A DNA stretch of 64,000 bases from Amphritea pacifica (GCF_016924145.1 NZ_JAFFZO010000001.1:124001-188000); one strand, 5' to 3'; positions 8,501 to 17,105 are shown, numbered from the stretch's first letter. The notes: generated by a model from the sequence alone, not told the origin. Program-made: numbers and translations.

Positions 8501-10275
8501 TCAATGGCAGCTGCAGTAACTGTCATAACGGCACTCTCGCAACGGGTAAAAACTCAACGCACATTAACACCACCAATAACTGTGAGGCCTGCCACACACC
8601 AACCACCTGGTCTCCGGTCACCCGGGTTGACCACGCTGAGGTCAATGGCACCTGCAGCAGTTGCCATAACGGCACCATTGCGCTGGGTAAATCCGCCAAC
8701 CATATCCAGAGTGGTAACACCTGTGACGATTGTCACAACACCACCAGTTTCACCGGGGCGGTGTTTGATCACAGCAATGTCACCGGCAGTTGCTCTAGCT
8801 GTCACAACGGCACTACCGCCACCGGCAAGAACAGCTCGCATATCAACACCACCAACAGCTGTGAGTCCTGCCATACCCCGACTACCTGGACACCGGTGAC
8901 CCGGGTTGACCATGCAGAGGTCAATGGCACCTGTAGCAGCTGTCATAACGGCACCATTGCGCTGGGTAAATCCGCCAACCATATCCAGAGCAGTAACACC
9001 TGTGACGATTGCCATAACACCACCAGCTTCACCGGTGCGGTGTTTGATCACAGCGGCATTACCGGCAGCTGTTCAAGCTGTCATAACGGCACCACGGCAA
9101 CCGGTAAGAGCGCAACCCATATCAACACCACTAACAACTGTGAATCCTGTCATACGCCGGTCAGCTGGACGCCGGTGACACGGGTTGATCACGCTGAGGT
9201 CAATGGCACCTGTAGCAGCTGTCATAACGGCACTATTGCCCTGGGTAAATCGGCCAACCATATCCAGAGCAGTAACACCTGTGACGACTGCCACAATACC
9301 AACAGTTTTACTGGTGCGGTATTTGATCACAGCGGTGTCACCGGCAGCTGTTCAAGCTGTCATAACGGCACCACGGCAACCGGTAAGAATGCGACGCATA
9401 TCAACACCACCAATAACTGTGAATCCTGCCATACCCCGGTGAGCTGGATTCCGGTAACCCGGGTGGATCACACCGAGGTGAATGGCACCTGTAGCAGCTG
9501 CCATAACGGCACCATTGCGATGGGTAAGTCAGCCAACCATATCCAGAGTGGCAACACCTGTGATGACTGCCATAACACCAACAGCTGGGCGGATGCCGTG
9601 TTTGACCATAGCGGTGTCACCGGCAGTTGCTCAAGCTGTCATAACGGCACCACGGCTACTGGCAAGAACGGTACCCACATCAACAGCTCCAATGTCTGTG
9701 AAGCGTGCCACTCATCAGTGGCCTGGGTTCCGGTTGTCCGGGTTGACCACGCCGAGGTCAATGGTACTTGTAACACCTGCCACAACGGCGTCATCGCGAC
9801 AGGTAAGTCTGCCAATCATATCCAGAGCAGTAACACCTGTGATGACTGTCACAACACCAATAGCTGGTTAGGTGCATCATTCAACCATGACAATGTATCG
9901 CCGGGCACCTGTGAAAGCTGTCATAACGGCAGCACCGCCACCGGCAAGCCGGGTAACCACTTTGTTACCACTGTCGCCTGTGACGAGTGCCATAACACAA
10001 CCTCATTCGTGGGTATTAACTTCAACCACAGCTCTGGCTCCTATCCGGGCGACCACAGAGCCAACCCGGGCTGTAATGCATGCCATACCTCTAACAGCGA
10101 GACAATCCCTTGGCCAACACCGGCTTATGCACCAGATTGTGCAGGCTGTCACGCGAATGACTTCAGGCCAAGTAAACATGAAGGGGACACCGTTTCCACT
10201 GCCCGCAACTGTGCCGGCAGCTGTCACCGTCAAAGCAGGCCGGAACACAGTGTTCTAGATAGGAATTGGGACTAA
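5530..10275 (+). CDS. Giant multiheme cytochrome c (63 CXXCH plus one CX3CH)
   Basis: A protein of about 1581 residues from the ATG at 5530, which follows an AGGTGAT ribosome site; a GTG at 5521 is less likely. A hydrophobic signal segment is followed, from about residue 85, by an almost unbroken array of heme motifs. I count 63 CXXCH and one terminal CAGSCH. The basic unit is two motifs in about 47 residues: one CXXCHNG half with ATGK and SxHI words, and one half with WSPVTRVDH or FDHSGVTG. Each half carries a histidine suited to be the second heme ligand. A full-length molecule would be a nanowire-sized electron carrier. It lies between the 21-heme cytochrome and an outer-membrane barrel gene. 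Secretion to the surface by the neighbouring type II system is an inference. Confidence 0.9.
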   Translation: MSLTRIKPVSSAAGMLRRLIPLFMLLLLSMMMPVTAQAMSDPDKLAQLDSDTQKTEQSAGDKKAPREDFDHLSTGFMLDGQHANLECSSCHIKGVFKGTPNTCTACHSSSSIIPASTKASDHINSSNNCDSCHNPGSWSDVSKVDHDEVTGSCVSCHNNQIAFGKQSDHPPASDNCEDCHATSGWQTSSFDHTGIENNCVSCHNGVKATGKAANHIPVNNVCEDCHRPTNFSDLSLWNHPDNGSNCSSCHNGSFNTSGKPGNHIPSSNSCEDCHTINTWSGAKFDHTGATNCVSCHNGSLSTGKGSGHFNTSNTCEACHTSSSWSPVTQVDHDEVNGTCESCHNGTRATGKSSSHIPSSNSCVECHDPNRGWADANFIHPVGVTNCASCHNGTTATGKNSAHINTTNSCESCHTPSNWSPVTQVDHSQVNGSCESCHNGTTATGKNSSHINTTNNCTACHTSAAWSPVTRVDHTEVNGSCSSCHNGTIAIGKSANHIQSANTCEDCHNTISFTDGTFDHSGVTDGCSACHNGSTATGKNSAHINTTNACEACHTPTAWSPVTRVDHTQVNGTCSNCHNGTTATGKNSSHINTSNNCEACHTSTIWSPVTRVDHNEVQGTCASCHNGSVATGKSANHVPSGNSCEDCHNPELGWAEAVFDHASTTANCATCHNGSTATGKNSGHINTTNSCESCHVNTNWTPVTQVDHAEVLGSCNSCHNGTTATGKNTSHINSTNNCEACHTPTTWSPVTRVDHTEVNGSCSSCHNGTLATGKGASHINSSSNCEACHTPTTWSPVTRVDHAEVNGSCSSCHNGSLATGKGSGHINTSSNCEACHTPTTWSPVTRVDHAEVSGTCFSCHNGSIALGKSANHVQSSNTCEDCHNTTSFTGAVFDHSGVTGNCFSCHNGTTATGKNATHINSTNSCESCHTPTTWSPVTRVDHTEVNGSCSSCHNGSIATGKNTSHINTTNSCESCHSSTSWSPVTTVDHNEVNGSCSNCHNGTLATGKNSTHINTTNNCEACHTPTTWSPVTRVDHAEVNGTCSSCHNGTIALGKSANHIQSGNTCDDCHNTTSFTGAVFDHSNVTGSCSSCHNGTTATGKNSSHINTTNSCESCHTPTTWTPVTRVDHAEVNGTCSSCHNGTIALGKSANHIQSSNTCDDCHNTTSFTGAVFDHSGITGSCSSCHNGTTATGKSATHINTTNNCESCHTPVSWTPVTRVDHAEVNGTCSSCHNGTIALGKSANHIQSSNTCDDCHNTNSFTGAVFDHSGVTGSCSSCHNGTTATGKNATHINTTNNCESCHTPVSWIPVTRVDHTEVNGTCSSCHNGTIAMGKSANHIQSGNTCDDCHNTNSWADAVFDHSGVTGSCSSCHNGTTATGKNGTHINSSNVCEACHSSVAWVPVVRVDHAEVNGTCNTCHNGVIATGKSANHIQSSNTCDDCHNTNSWLGASFNHDNVSPGTCESCHNGSTATGKPGNHFVTTVACDECHNTTSFVGINFNHSSGSYPGDHRANPGCNACHTSNSETIPWPTPAYAPDCAGCHANDFRPSKHEGDTVSTARNCAGSCHRQSRPEHSVLDRNWD
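8653..9768 (+). repeat. Four tandem 279-bp repeats inside the giant cytochrome gene
   Basis: The word beginning TG(T/C)AGCAG(C/T)TG(T/C)CATAACGG recurs at 8653, 8932, 9211 and 9490, exactly 279 bp apart. Each unit encodes 93 residues with four heme motifs of the types CSSCH, CDDCH (CEDCH in older units), CSSCH and CESCH/CEACH. Units are much closer to each other in DNA than to the N-terminal part of the array, which points to recent duplication in register. The whole coding stretch from about 5.8 to 10.1 kb is built of older 138-144 bp two-heme repeats. Confidence 0.85.
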
Positions 10276-10733
10276 TGAACAAACTAATTAAAGCATTACT
10301 GCTGAGCGCGCTGGTTCTGCCGGCCACTCTGATTCAGGCTCAGCCCATTGGTGAGAATATCATGGAGGGGGTCGAACTGATCCGGAGTAAGTCGCCCTGC
10401 GACCCGGATCTGGCCATCATCCACATGCACTACCCGGTCCGCTATATCAGCCATTACCCGCAGGACCCCAGTGATGAGTTACGGATACGAATCAAGCATA
10501 TACAGGTCGCTCCAATCGATCAGGACGCACGCGATCTTCGGGAGTCAGCCACACCGGAAGACCACAATCTGCTGGATGAGGTGGTCTACGAGGGTGACTT
10601 TTCTGGTGGACCCTATCTGACTTTGCAATACCTCGAAGCGGTGCGCTCTGAAGTGATCCAGGGCAGTGATTACCGCACCATTAAGGTATTGATCTACCCA
10701 TCAAAACGAATCCAGCAGGCCAAGTGCCAGTAA
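10275..10733 (+). CDS. Small exported protein of unknown function, cytochrome-operon partner
   Basis: A 152-residue protein whose ATG overlaps the TAA of the giant cytochrome gene (TAATG), indicating translational coupling. Residues 1-23 form a clear signal peptide ending IQAQP. The mature part has only two cysteines (in SPCDPD and the final AKCQ), no heme motif and no recognised fold. It contains HMHYPVRYISHYP, a His/Tyr-rich patch that could bind metal. Its place between a cytochrome and an outer-membrane barrel gene suggests a periplasmic or surface accessory of the conduit, but nothing in the sequence proves a role. Confidence 0.75.
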   Translation: MNKLIKALLLSALVLPATLIQAQPIGENIMEGVELIRSKSPCDPDLAIIHMHYPVRYISHYPQDPSDELRIRIKHIQVAPIDQDARDLRESATPEDHNLLDEVVYEGDFSGGPYLTLQYLEAVRSEVIQGSDYRTIKVLIYPSKRIQQAKCQ

Positions 10734-10759
10734 TCCGAATTTGAAACTGAGAAAACATA

Positions 10760-12976
10760 ATGCATAACCCGACCAGAACCCTGTTATCGTCTCTTATTGC
10801 TGCTGTTATAGCAGGCGGATCGCTCACAGCCCTTCCCTGCTATGCTGAGGCACAGCCTCAGGGCACGGAGAGTGCAACAATACAGTCGAGCGGCCGGTAC
10901 GCAATCCATGTAGCATCGCTGGCAAGCCTGGCTGATGCAGAAGCTGTGATTAAAGAGCTGCCTTTTAAGAGCCAGGTTGCCTATATCACCAGCGCGGTCG
11001 TCAAAGGCAAAAAGTGGTACCGGGTCAGAGTCGGCTTTTTCCCCAGCGCCAGGGATGCTGAAGCACTGGCAGCATCGATCCGCAGCACGCACCCGGAGCT
11101 CTGGATCACCAAGGTTCCAGACACCGAAAAGCTCGCCGCCATTGCCGAAGTGAGCCGGATCACCCAATCGATAACAACAGAGACAAAACCGCAGCCAGCG
11201 CCGCCAGCGAGCGAACCGGCGATAGCGCCCCAGACGACACAACCGACAGATAAAGCCGGGCTGACAACAAACGATAAACCACCTGCCCCAAGCAAGCCGG
11301 TTGCCGTTATCGCTTCCAGCGGCGCGTCCGGGACCTCTAAGCCGGCATCGGACAGCAGTGACCCTCTGGGAAAAATAATGATCCAGGCTGAGCAATCGAT
11401 GATTGCCCAGGAATATGACCGGGCGATCCAGTTATACACTAAAATTCTTCGCGAACCCGAGAACCAGTATAGTCGTCAGGCTCTTGAATTCACCGGTGTT
11501 GCGCGGGAACGAAAAGGCCAGCAGGCACAGGCTAAAGCGGCCTGGGATCAGTATCTGGAAAAATATCCAGATGGCGCTGACGCCCTGCGTGTTCGCCAGC
11601 GTATCACGGCAATGATTACCGCCACAGAGACCCCGACCACACGTACCACGTCAACCCGTAAAGCCGAGCCATCCCGCTGGGATGTGTATGGGGGTATCTC
11701 ACAGTTTTACCGTCGTGATGAGTTTTCCACAGAAACCGAAGATTTCAAGACCACCTCAGTTAACCGTGATGCCCTGTCGAATGACCTCTATCTGACCGGC
11801 CGCTACCGGGGTGATGAATACGATATCCGCACCCGGTTCTCCGGCGGCTATGAGGAGGACTTCCTCGACAGCACCCAAAGCGAAGCCCGCATCACCACCA
11901 TGTATGTGGATTTTCAGGATAAGCAGGCAAGCAACACCCTGCGCCTTGGACGTCAGTCCAGCAGTTCCGGCGGCGTGCTGGGCCGCTTCGATGGTCTGCT
12001 GGCCGGGCACTCGCTTAATGAAACCGTCAAACTTAACCTGGTGGCCGGTTTTCCGGTTGAAACCTCAACCTATAAAGAGGTTAATCTGGATCGCTGGTTT
12101 TATGGCGTAAACCTTGATCTGGGCACCTTCAACGATGCCTGGGACTACAACCTGTTCCTGATCGAACAGCGCAACGAGAGCATACTGGACCGTCGTGCTG
12201 TCGGAGGCGAGGTGCGCTATTTCCAGCCCGGCAAAACGCTGTTCACACTGCTTGATTATGATATCTCCTATAACGAACTGAACACCCTGTTTGCACTGGG
12301 CAGCTGGACCAATGCGAACGAACAGACCTTCAACCTCTCTGTCGATTACCGTAACAGTCCTGTACTGACCACCACCACAGCGATCCAGAGTCAGTCGGTC
12401 AGCACACTGAGTGAACTGCTCGCCAGTGGAATTACCGAGGATGAAGCCCGCCAGTATGCGCTTGATCGTACCACCCGCAGTTTCACCTCCACGCTGGGTA
12501 TGGTGCAGCCCATCACTGAGGATTTTCAGCTGAGTGGTGATCTGACCGTTTCCAAACAGGGCGACAGCAAAACGTCGGGAGGGGTCGATGGATTTCCCGG
12601 TACAGATTATGAGTACTCACTGTTTGTACAGGCGATCGGTAACAACCTGATTAAACAGGGAGATCTGGGCATTGTCGGTATACGTCTCACCGATGCCACC
12701 ACCAGTCAGAGGATAGGGCTGACCCTGAATAGCCGCTATCCGGTCAATGAAAAATTAAGAATCAACCCCCGTTTTCAAACAGAATACCGTGAAAATACCG
12801 ACGATAACACCTCGCAATGGTATGTCCGCCCCTCTGTCCGTCTGGAATACCGTTGGACCCGTAAAACCCGTTTTGAATTTGAGACGGGTGGCGAAGTTTC
12901 CAACCGTGAACTGACCGAGGATACCAGTGAAACTAACAGTTATTACATAAACTTAGGTTATCGTCACGATTTCTGA
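10760..12976 (+). CDS. SPOR-TPR-beta-barrel outer-membrane protein, candidate conduit porin
   Basis: A 738-residue protein with a signal peptide (1-30), a SPOR-like domain (about 45-118, YAIHVASLASLADAEAV to ELWITKVP), a Pro/Ala/Thr-rich linker (about 130-195), a TPR-like helical region (about 200-290) and a C-terminal half of about 430 residues. That half has alternating amphipathic strands rich in Tyr, Arg and Thr and ends in YYINLGYRHDF. The terminal Phe is the usual signal for barrel insertion by BamA. SPOR domains bind denuded peptidoglycan. The position directly after the multiheme cytochromes mirrors porin-cytochrome electron conduits, in which a barrel sheathes a cytochrome through the outer membrane. 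The barrel is a new type to me, so the conduit role is inferred. Confidence 0.75.
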   Translation: MHNPTRTLLSSLIAAVIAGGSLTALPCYAEAQPQGTESATIQSSGRYAIHVASLASLADAEAVIKELPFKSQVAYITSAVVKGKKWYRVRVGFFPSARDAEALAASIRSTHPELWITKVPDTEKLAAIAEVSRITQSITTETKPQPAPPASEPAIAPQTTQPTDKAGLTTNDKPPAPSKPVAVIASSGASGTSKPASDSSDPLGKIMIQAEQSMIAQEYDRAIQLYTKILREPENQYSRQALEFTGVARERKGQQAQAKAAWDQYLEKYPDGADALRVRQRITAMITATETPTTRTTSTRKAEPSRWDVYGGISQFYRRDEFSTETEDFKTTSVNRDALSNDLYLTGRYRGDEYDIRTRFSGGYEEDFLDSTQSEARITTMYVDFQDKQASNTLRLGRQSSSSGGVLGRFDGLLAGHSLNETVKLNLVAGFPVETSTYKEVNLDRWFYGVNLDLGTFNDAWDYNLFLIEQRNESILDRRAVGGEVRYFQPGKTLFTLLDYDISYNELNTLFALGSWTNANEQTFNLSVDYRNSPVLTTTTAIQSQSVSTLSELLASGITEDEARQYALDRTTRSFTSTLGMVQPITEDFQLSGDLTVSKQGDSKTSGGVDGFPGTDYEYSLFVQAIGNNLIKQGDLGIVGIRLTDATTSQRIGLTLNSRYPVNEKLRINPRFQTEYRENTDDNTSQWYVRPSVRLEYRWTRKTRFEFETGGEVSNRELTEDTSETNSYYINLGYRHDF

Positions 12977-13002
12977 GCGGCTAAACCTGCGACTCTCACA
13001 TT

Positions 13003-13033
13003 CACTATTGCTAATAAATTATTGGTAATAGTG
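13003..13033 (+). terminator. Stem-loop after the conduit operon
   Basis: CACTATTGCTAATAA pairs with TTATTGGTAATAGTG (with G-U pairs allowed), forming a long stem about 27 nt after the barrel gene stop. No T-run follows, so it may be a weak or Rho-assisted terminator or an mRNA-stabilising 3' structure. The rest of the gap to the secretion genes is AT-rich and probably holds the gsp promoter. Confidence 0.35.
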
Positions 13034-13205
13034 GATGTAATCTATATTAAAAACATTCACGTTAATTGCTTAAAATATGACCATTTGGTGATTGTGGTCT
13101 TTATCTTTTCTCATCTAAACTAAACAAACACTTGATCGACTGCAGTTTGAAACGGAATTCTATTTATCTGTGTCCAGTGAATTAAAAATACAAAAGGATG
13201 TGAGG

Positions 13206-14942
13206 ATGAGGAATGCCGAAGCGTTACAGCGAGACGACAACGAAGTAATCGAGCAAAGCATTAAAGAGTGGTTTACTTCCCGGAAGAAGATGACCCCGGA
13301 GCTTTTTAATCGTTCGCTGTCGCTGGCTAAGGAACAGGATGGGTCTGTCAGCCTGCCGCTGATGCTGTTAAAGCTGGGGCAGGTGAGCGCTGAAGATCTT
13401 GCGCTATGTCTGGCAGAAGTCACCCAGTTGCCTAAAGTTTCTTTCGAAGATTTCCCTGCCAGCCCCGCATGCGCCGAGCTGATCAGCGAGAACTTTCTCA
13501 AACAGCACTCCGTTATCCCACTTGAGTTCAGTAACGGCATCCTGACACTGGCGATGCTGGATCCCAGCGATCAGTTTGTCATCAAAAGCACCCGGCTCGC
13601 CTCAGGAGCAGAACAGGTTAAACCGGTTGTCATCAGTAAAACCGATCTCGACTCGCTGTTTGATCAGTTCTATGGCGATGGCCAGTCACAACTGGGCAAA
13701 ATCGCAGATCAGATCGCCGATTCGGGCAGTGATAACGATACCGATGTTGAACAACTACGGGATATGGCCAGCGAAGCGCCGGTTATCCGGCTGGTCAACC
13801 TGCTAATCCAGCGCGCCTGTAAAAGTAACGCTTCAGATATCCATATTGAGCCGTTCCACGATAAGCTCAGGGTGCGGTTCCGTTGTGATGGTTTGTTACA
13901 GGAGGTTGAAGCCCCCCCTGCCCACCTCAGCGCGGCAGTTATTTCACGCATTAAAATAATGGCCCATATGAATATCGCTGAACGGCGCCTGCCACAGGAT
14001 GGTCGTATCGACCTACGCGTTCAGGGGCAAACTATCGATATACGGGTGTCCAGTATCCCCACGGTTCATGGCGAAAGTGTGGTGATGCGGATTTTGCAGC
14101 GCGATAGTCTGGTTTTGGACTTCGAGAGTCTCGGCATGAGTGGCGAACCTCTGGCACGCTTTAAAAGCGCCCTGGAAAAGCCCAACGGCATGATTCTGGT
14201 CACTGGCCCCACCGGCAGCGGTAAATCCACGACGCTGTATACCGCGATGCAGGGACTCAATACGGAGCAAAGAAAGATTATCACCGTCGAAGACCCGGTA
14301 GAGTATCAACTGGAAGGGGTGAATCAGATCCAGGTTCGCTCCTCCATCGGTCTGGATTTCGCAACCACACTGCGCTCTATCGTTCGGCAGGACCCGGATA
14401 TCATTATGGTGGGGGAGATGCGGGATCTGGAAACCGCCAAAATCTGTATCCAGTCAGCGCTGACCGGTCATCTGGTACTTTCCACCCTGCATACCAACGA
14501 GGCCGCCGGCAGTATCACCCGCTTACTGGATATGGGCGTGGAAGATTACCTGTTAACCTCCACCCTGCTGTGCGTGGTCAGTCAGCGTCTGGTGCGCAAA
14601 CTGTGCCAGCACTGTGCCGAGCCCTTTGAGCCAATGCCAGAGTTATTAGAACGTCTCAGCTGGAATAGCGGCGAGACCATCGACCCCGGCAGTAAGCTCT
14701 ATAACCCGGTCGGCTGTGAGCACTGCCGCAACTCCGGTTATAACGGACGTATCGCCATCTCAGAAGTTCTGCCCGTTGATGATATTATCCGCCGGCAGAT
14801 CATGCTCAATTGTGACGCCAAAGAGTTGCAACAACTGGCTGTCGAACATGGCATGAAAACCATGTATACCGATGGCTGCATCAAGGCACTTGCGGGGCTT
14901 ACCACCCTGGAAGAAGTTCTGCGCGTCACTCAGGAGGGCTGA
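13206..14942 (+). CDS. gspE: Type II secretion ATPase GspE
   Basis: The cytoplasmic hexameric ATPase that powers pseudopilus assembly. From the ATG at 13206 (AAAGG upstream) the protein has 578 residues; a GTG at 13170 would add 12. It shows an N-terminal GspE/PilB domain, Walker A GPTGSGKST, the Asp-box and Walker B region ending IIMVGEMRDLETA, the His-box LSTLHTNEAAGSI, and the tetracysteine zinc site (CQHC and CEHC) typical of GspE. It heads a tightly packed gspEFGHIJK operon. No sigma-54 site lies in front of it, so basal expression of the secretion genes may be independent of the cytochrome regulon. Confidence 0.95.
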   Translation: MRNAEALQRDDNEVIEQSIKEWFTSRKKMTPELFNRSLSLAKEQDGSVSLPLMLLKLGQVSAEDLALCLAEVTQLPKVSFEDFPASPACAELISENFLKQHSVIPLEFSNGILTLAMLDPSDQFVIKSTRLASGAEQVKPVVISKTDLDSLFDQFYGDGQSQLGKIADQIADSGSDNDTDVEQLRDMASEAPVIRLVNLLIQRACKSNASDIHIEPFHDKLRVRFRCDGLLQEVEAPPAHLSAAVISRIKIMAHMNIAERRLPQDGRIDLRVQGQTIDIRVSSIPTVHGESVVMRILQRDSLVLDFESLGMSGEPLARFKSALEKPNGMILVTGPTGSGKSTTLYTAMQGLNTEQRKIITVEDPVEYQLEGVNQIQVRSSIGLDFATTLRSIVRQDPDIIMVGEMRDLETAKICIQSALTGHLVLSTLHTNEAAGSITRLLDMGVEDYLLTSTLLCVVSQRLVRKLCQHCAEPFEPMPELLERLSWNSGETIDPGSKLYNPVGCEHCRNSGYNGRIAISEVLPVDDIIRRQIMLNCDAKELQQLAVEHGMKTMYTDGCIKALAGLTTLEEVLRVTQEG

Positions 14943-14943
14943 G

Positions 14944-16158
14944 ATGACAACCTTCTATTACAAAGCGATCGGCAATAACGGCGAACTGACTGAAGGTATT
15001 ATCTCCGCCAACAACCGCGAAGAGGTGATTGTCCAGCTACAGGCCAGCGGGAAAGTGCCGATCTATGCCGACAGCCAGCAACCGAAAAGTCAGAAAAAGA
15101 AAACCAGAAGTGTACGTTTCAGTTCAGTAAACAGCGAACTGATCTTCGAATTCACACAGGAACTGATGTATCTGGTTGAAGCGGGTATCCCTCTCGATCG
15201 CAGCCTCGAAATCCTGCAACAGGGCACCCCTTCCAGCGTCCTGCAACAACTGATTCATGAGTTGCGTCAGCAACTACGCGGCGGCCAGACATTCAGCCAG
15301 GCTCTGGAAAAATTTCCCCGTTATTTTAATCCGCTCTATGTCAGTCTGATCCGGGCGGCTGAAGCCAGTGGTCAGATTGGACGGGGGCTGGAAACCCTGT
15401 GCCAGCATCTTGAGCGCAGCCGACAGTTAAAAGAGAAAGTCTCTGCTGCCCTGCTTTACCCAATAATACTACTGGGCGTATCACTGCTTTCAATTCTGAT
15501 GATCCTGCTCTACGTTGTGCCGCAATTTGCCGATATCATCGCCGGTTTCAGTAAAGAGCTGCCCCCGGAAACCCAGTTTGTGATGTGGCTGAGTCGTGTG
15601 ACTATCGATTACGGTGTTTATGCGCTGGGAATACTTTCGTTGCTGCTGATCTTCGCATACCGAACCCTGTCCAGCGGTTCAAATACTGCCTGGTGGGACG
15701 CTTTACGACTCAGACTGCCACTGGTCGCAAAGCTGCATATTAAGATCGAATACACCCGTTTCTGCCGCAGCCTTGGCAACCTGATCAATAGTGGCGTGCC
15801 TATGCTCTCCAGTATTGAGATGGCCAGTGCCGCTTTCACCAACAACACACTGCTCAAAGAGATCACTCTTGCCGCCACCCATATGCGTGAGGGGGGCCGC
15901 TTATCGGATCAACTGAGAAACAGTAAACGGGTACCGCCGCTGGTGGTCCAGTTGACTCAGGTAGGAGAGGAAACCGGTGAACTGCCCGGCATGTTGTTAA
16001 AAACCGCCGATATCTACGACCGGCAGATCGAAACAGAAACACAAAAGCTACTGCATATTCTGGAACCCGCCCTGATTCTGTCACTTGGCTTCATCATTGC
16101 CGTTCTGATTATGTCACTTTTGTCAGCCATTATCGGAATCAACGATATAGCACTCTAG
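14944..16158 (+). CDS. gspF: Type II secretion inner-membrane platform protein GspF
   Basis: A 404-residue polytopic membrane protein starting one base after the gspE stop. It carries two GspF domains of the T2SSF family, with VEAGIPLDRSLEILQQG in the first and NSGVPMLSSIEMASAA in the second. Membrane helices lie near residues 175-200, 225-245 and at the C terminus. It links the GspE ATPase to the pseudopilus. Two to three helices and the duplicated cytoplasmic domain match family expectations, and the length is normal. Confidence 0.95.
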   Translation: MTTFYYKAIGNNGELTEGIISANNREEVIVQLQASGKVPIYADSQQPKSQKKKTRSVRFSSVNSELIFEFTQELMYLVEAGIPLDRSLEILQQGTPSSVLQQLIHELRQQLRGGQTFSQALEKFPRYFNPLYVSLIRAAEASGQIGRGLETLCQHLERSRQLKEKVSAALLYPIILLGVSLLSILMILLYVVPQFADIIAGFSKELPPETQFVMWLSRVTIDYGVYALGILSLLLIFAYRTLSSGSNTAWWDALRLRLPLVAKLHIKIEYTRFCRSLGNLINSGVPMLSSIEMASAAFTNNTLLKEITLAATHMREGGRLSDQLRNSKRVPPLVVQLTQVGEETGELPGMLLKTADIYDRQIETETQKLLHILEPALILSLGFIIAVLIMSLLSAIIGINDIAL

Positions 16159-16172
16159 TCAAGGAGAGATAT

Positions 16173-16601
16173 GTGAAAAACAACTCAATGCACACTCAAC
16201 GGGGCTTTACCCTGCTGGAGATACTCGTGGTACTGGTCATTCTGGGGCTGCTGGCGGGTCTGGTTGGCCCCCGGGTGTTAAAACATCTGGACAGCTCAAA
16301 AACCAAAACCGCAATGTTGCAGATTCAGGAGCTGGGTGCCGCGCTGGATCTCTATCGTCTCGAAGTCGGCAGTTACCCCAGTACCGAGCAAAACCTTGAT
16401 GCACTGATCAATCCCCCTGAAGGGGTAAGTAGCTGGAACGGTCCCTATCTGAAGAAAAAAGTGGTTCGTATGGACCCCTGGGGACATGAGTACCATTACA
16501 AGTTTCCCGGTGAGTTTGGTGAATACGACCTGTTTTCGCTGGGTGCGGACAACAATGAAGGGGGCGAAGGCGAGAATGCTGATATCGTCAGTTGGCAATA
16601 A
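16173..16601 (+). CDS. gspG: Major pseudopilin GspG
   Basis: A 142-residue pseudopilin starting at GTG 16173 (AAGGAGAG upstream; the nearer ATG is followed at once by TGA). The prepilin cleavage and methylation site is RGFTLLEILVVLVILGLLAG with Glu at +5, followed by a long hydrophobic helix. The C-terminal globular part has the calcium-site-like segment common in GspG (LGADNNEGGEGENADIVSW). It forms the body of the pseudopilus that pushes substrates through the secretin. Confidence 0.95.
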   Translation: MKNNSMHTQRGFTLLEILVVLVILGLLAGLVGPRVLKHLDSSKTKTAMLQIQELGAALDLYRLEVGSYPSTEQNLDALINPPEGVSSWNGPYLKKKVVRMDPWGHEYHYKFPGEFGEYDLFSLGADNNEGGEGENADIVSWQ

Positions 16602-16643
16602 AAATACACAGTTAAGAGCCTGACCGACAAAACGGGGGATACA

Positions 16644-17105
16644 GTGCAACCATATTCAGTGCCACAAAGAGGCTTTACCATGCTGGAAATGCTGGTCGTT
16701 ATGGCCATAGCAGGAATGTTGCTTGCACTGGTTGTACCCCGTTTCGGATCCGCCTTCGCCGGAGCACAGTTTCAGCAACAGGTGCATGACCTCAACACCG
16801 CTCTTAATCAGGCACGCAACAGAGCCAGCGCCACAGGCAAGATAGTCAGGCTACAACTGTCAGACAGCGACCGCAGTCTGATCGATAATACCGGTGTACC
16901 GGTGTTCAACTGGCCAGAGGACTGTGAACTGGTGTTTGCAGACGCTGAACATCAGCCCATCGATGGCGGATTCATACTGTTTATTCCCGGTGCCGGCAGT
17001 AACGGCGCGGCGCTGCAGTTGATTCAGCAACGCGATGCTCAGCCACGCCGGACAGAGTTCCGCATCAACTGGCTCACCGGGGGGGTAAGCTATGCAGCGC
17101 TCTGA
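16644..17105 (+). CDS. gspH: Minor pseudopilin GspH
   Basis: A 153-residue protein with the prepilin motif QRGFTMLEMLVVMAIAGM (Glu at +5) and a beta-rich C-terminal domain. The start is a GTG at 16644 behind GGGGGA. Order within the operon and the overlap with gspI fit GspH. Sequence outside the N-terminal helix is poorly conserved in this family, so the letter rests mainly on position and size. Confidence 0.88.
   Translation: MQPYSVPQRGFTMLEMLVVMAIAGMLLALVVPRFGSAFAGAQFQQQVHDLNTALNQARNRASATGKIVRLQLSDSDRSLIDNTGVPVFNWPEDCELVFADAEHQPIDGGFILFIPGAGSNGAALQLIQQRDAQPRRTEFRINWLTGGVSYAAL

Noticed and set aside
7345-9330. Several long minus-strand open frames rich in Thr, Val, Ala and Met
   Set aside because: They are mirror images of the heme repeats, lack ribosome sites and repeat with the same period.
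5870-10060. Regularly spaced repeats that could resemble a CRISPR array
   Set aside because: The repeats lie in one continuous reading frame and encode CXXCH heme units; there are no unique spacers or cas genes.
13034-13169. A sigma-54 promoter before gspE
   Set aside because: TTGC and TTGG words occur, but no GG-N10-GC combination does.
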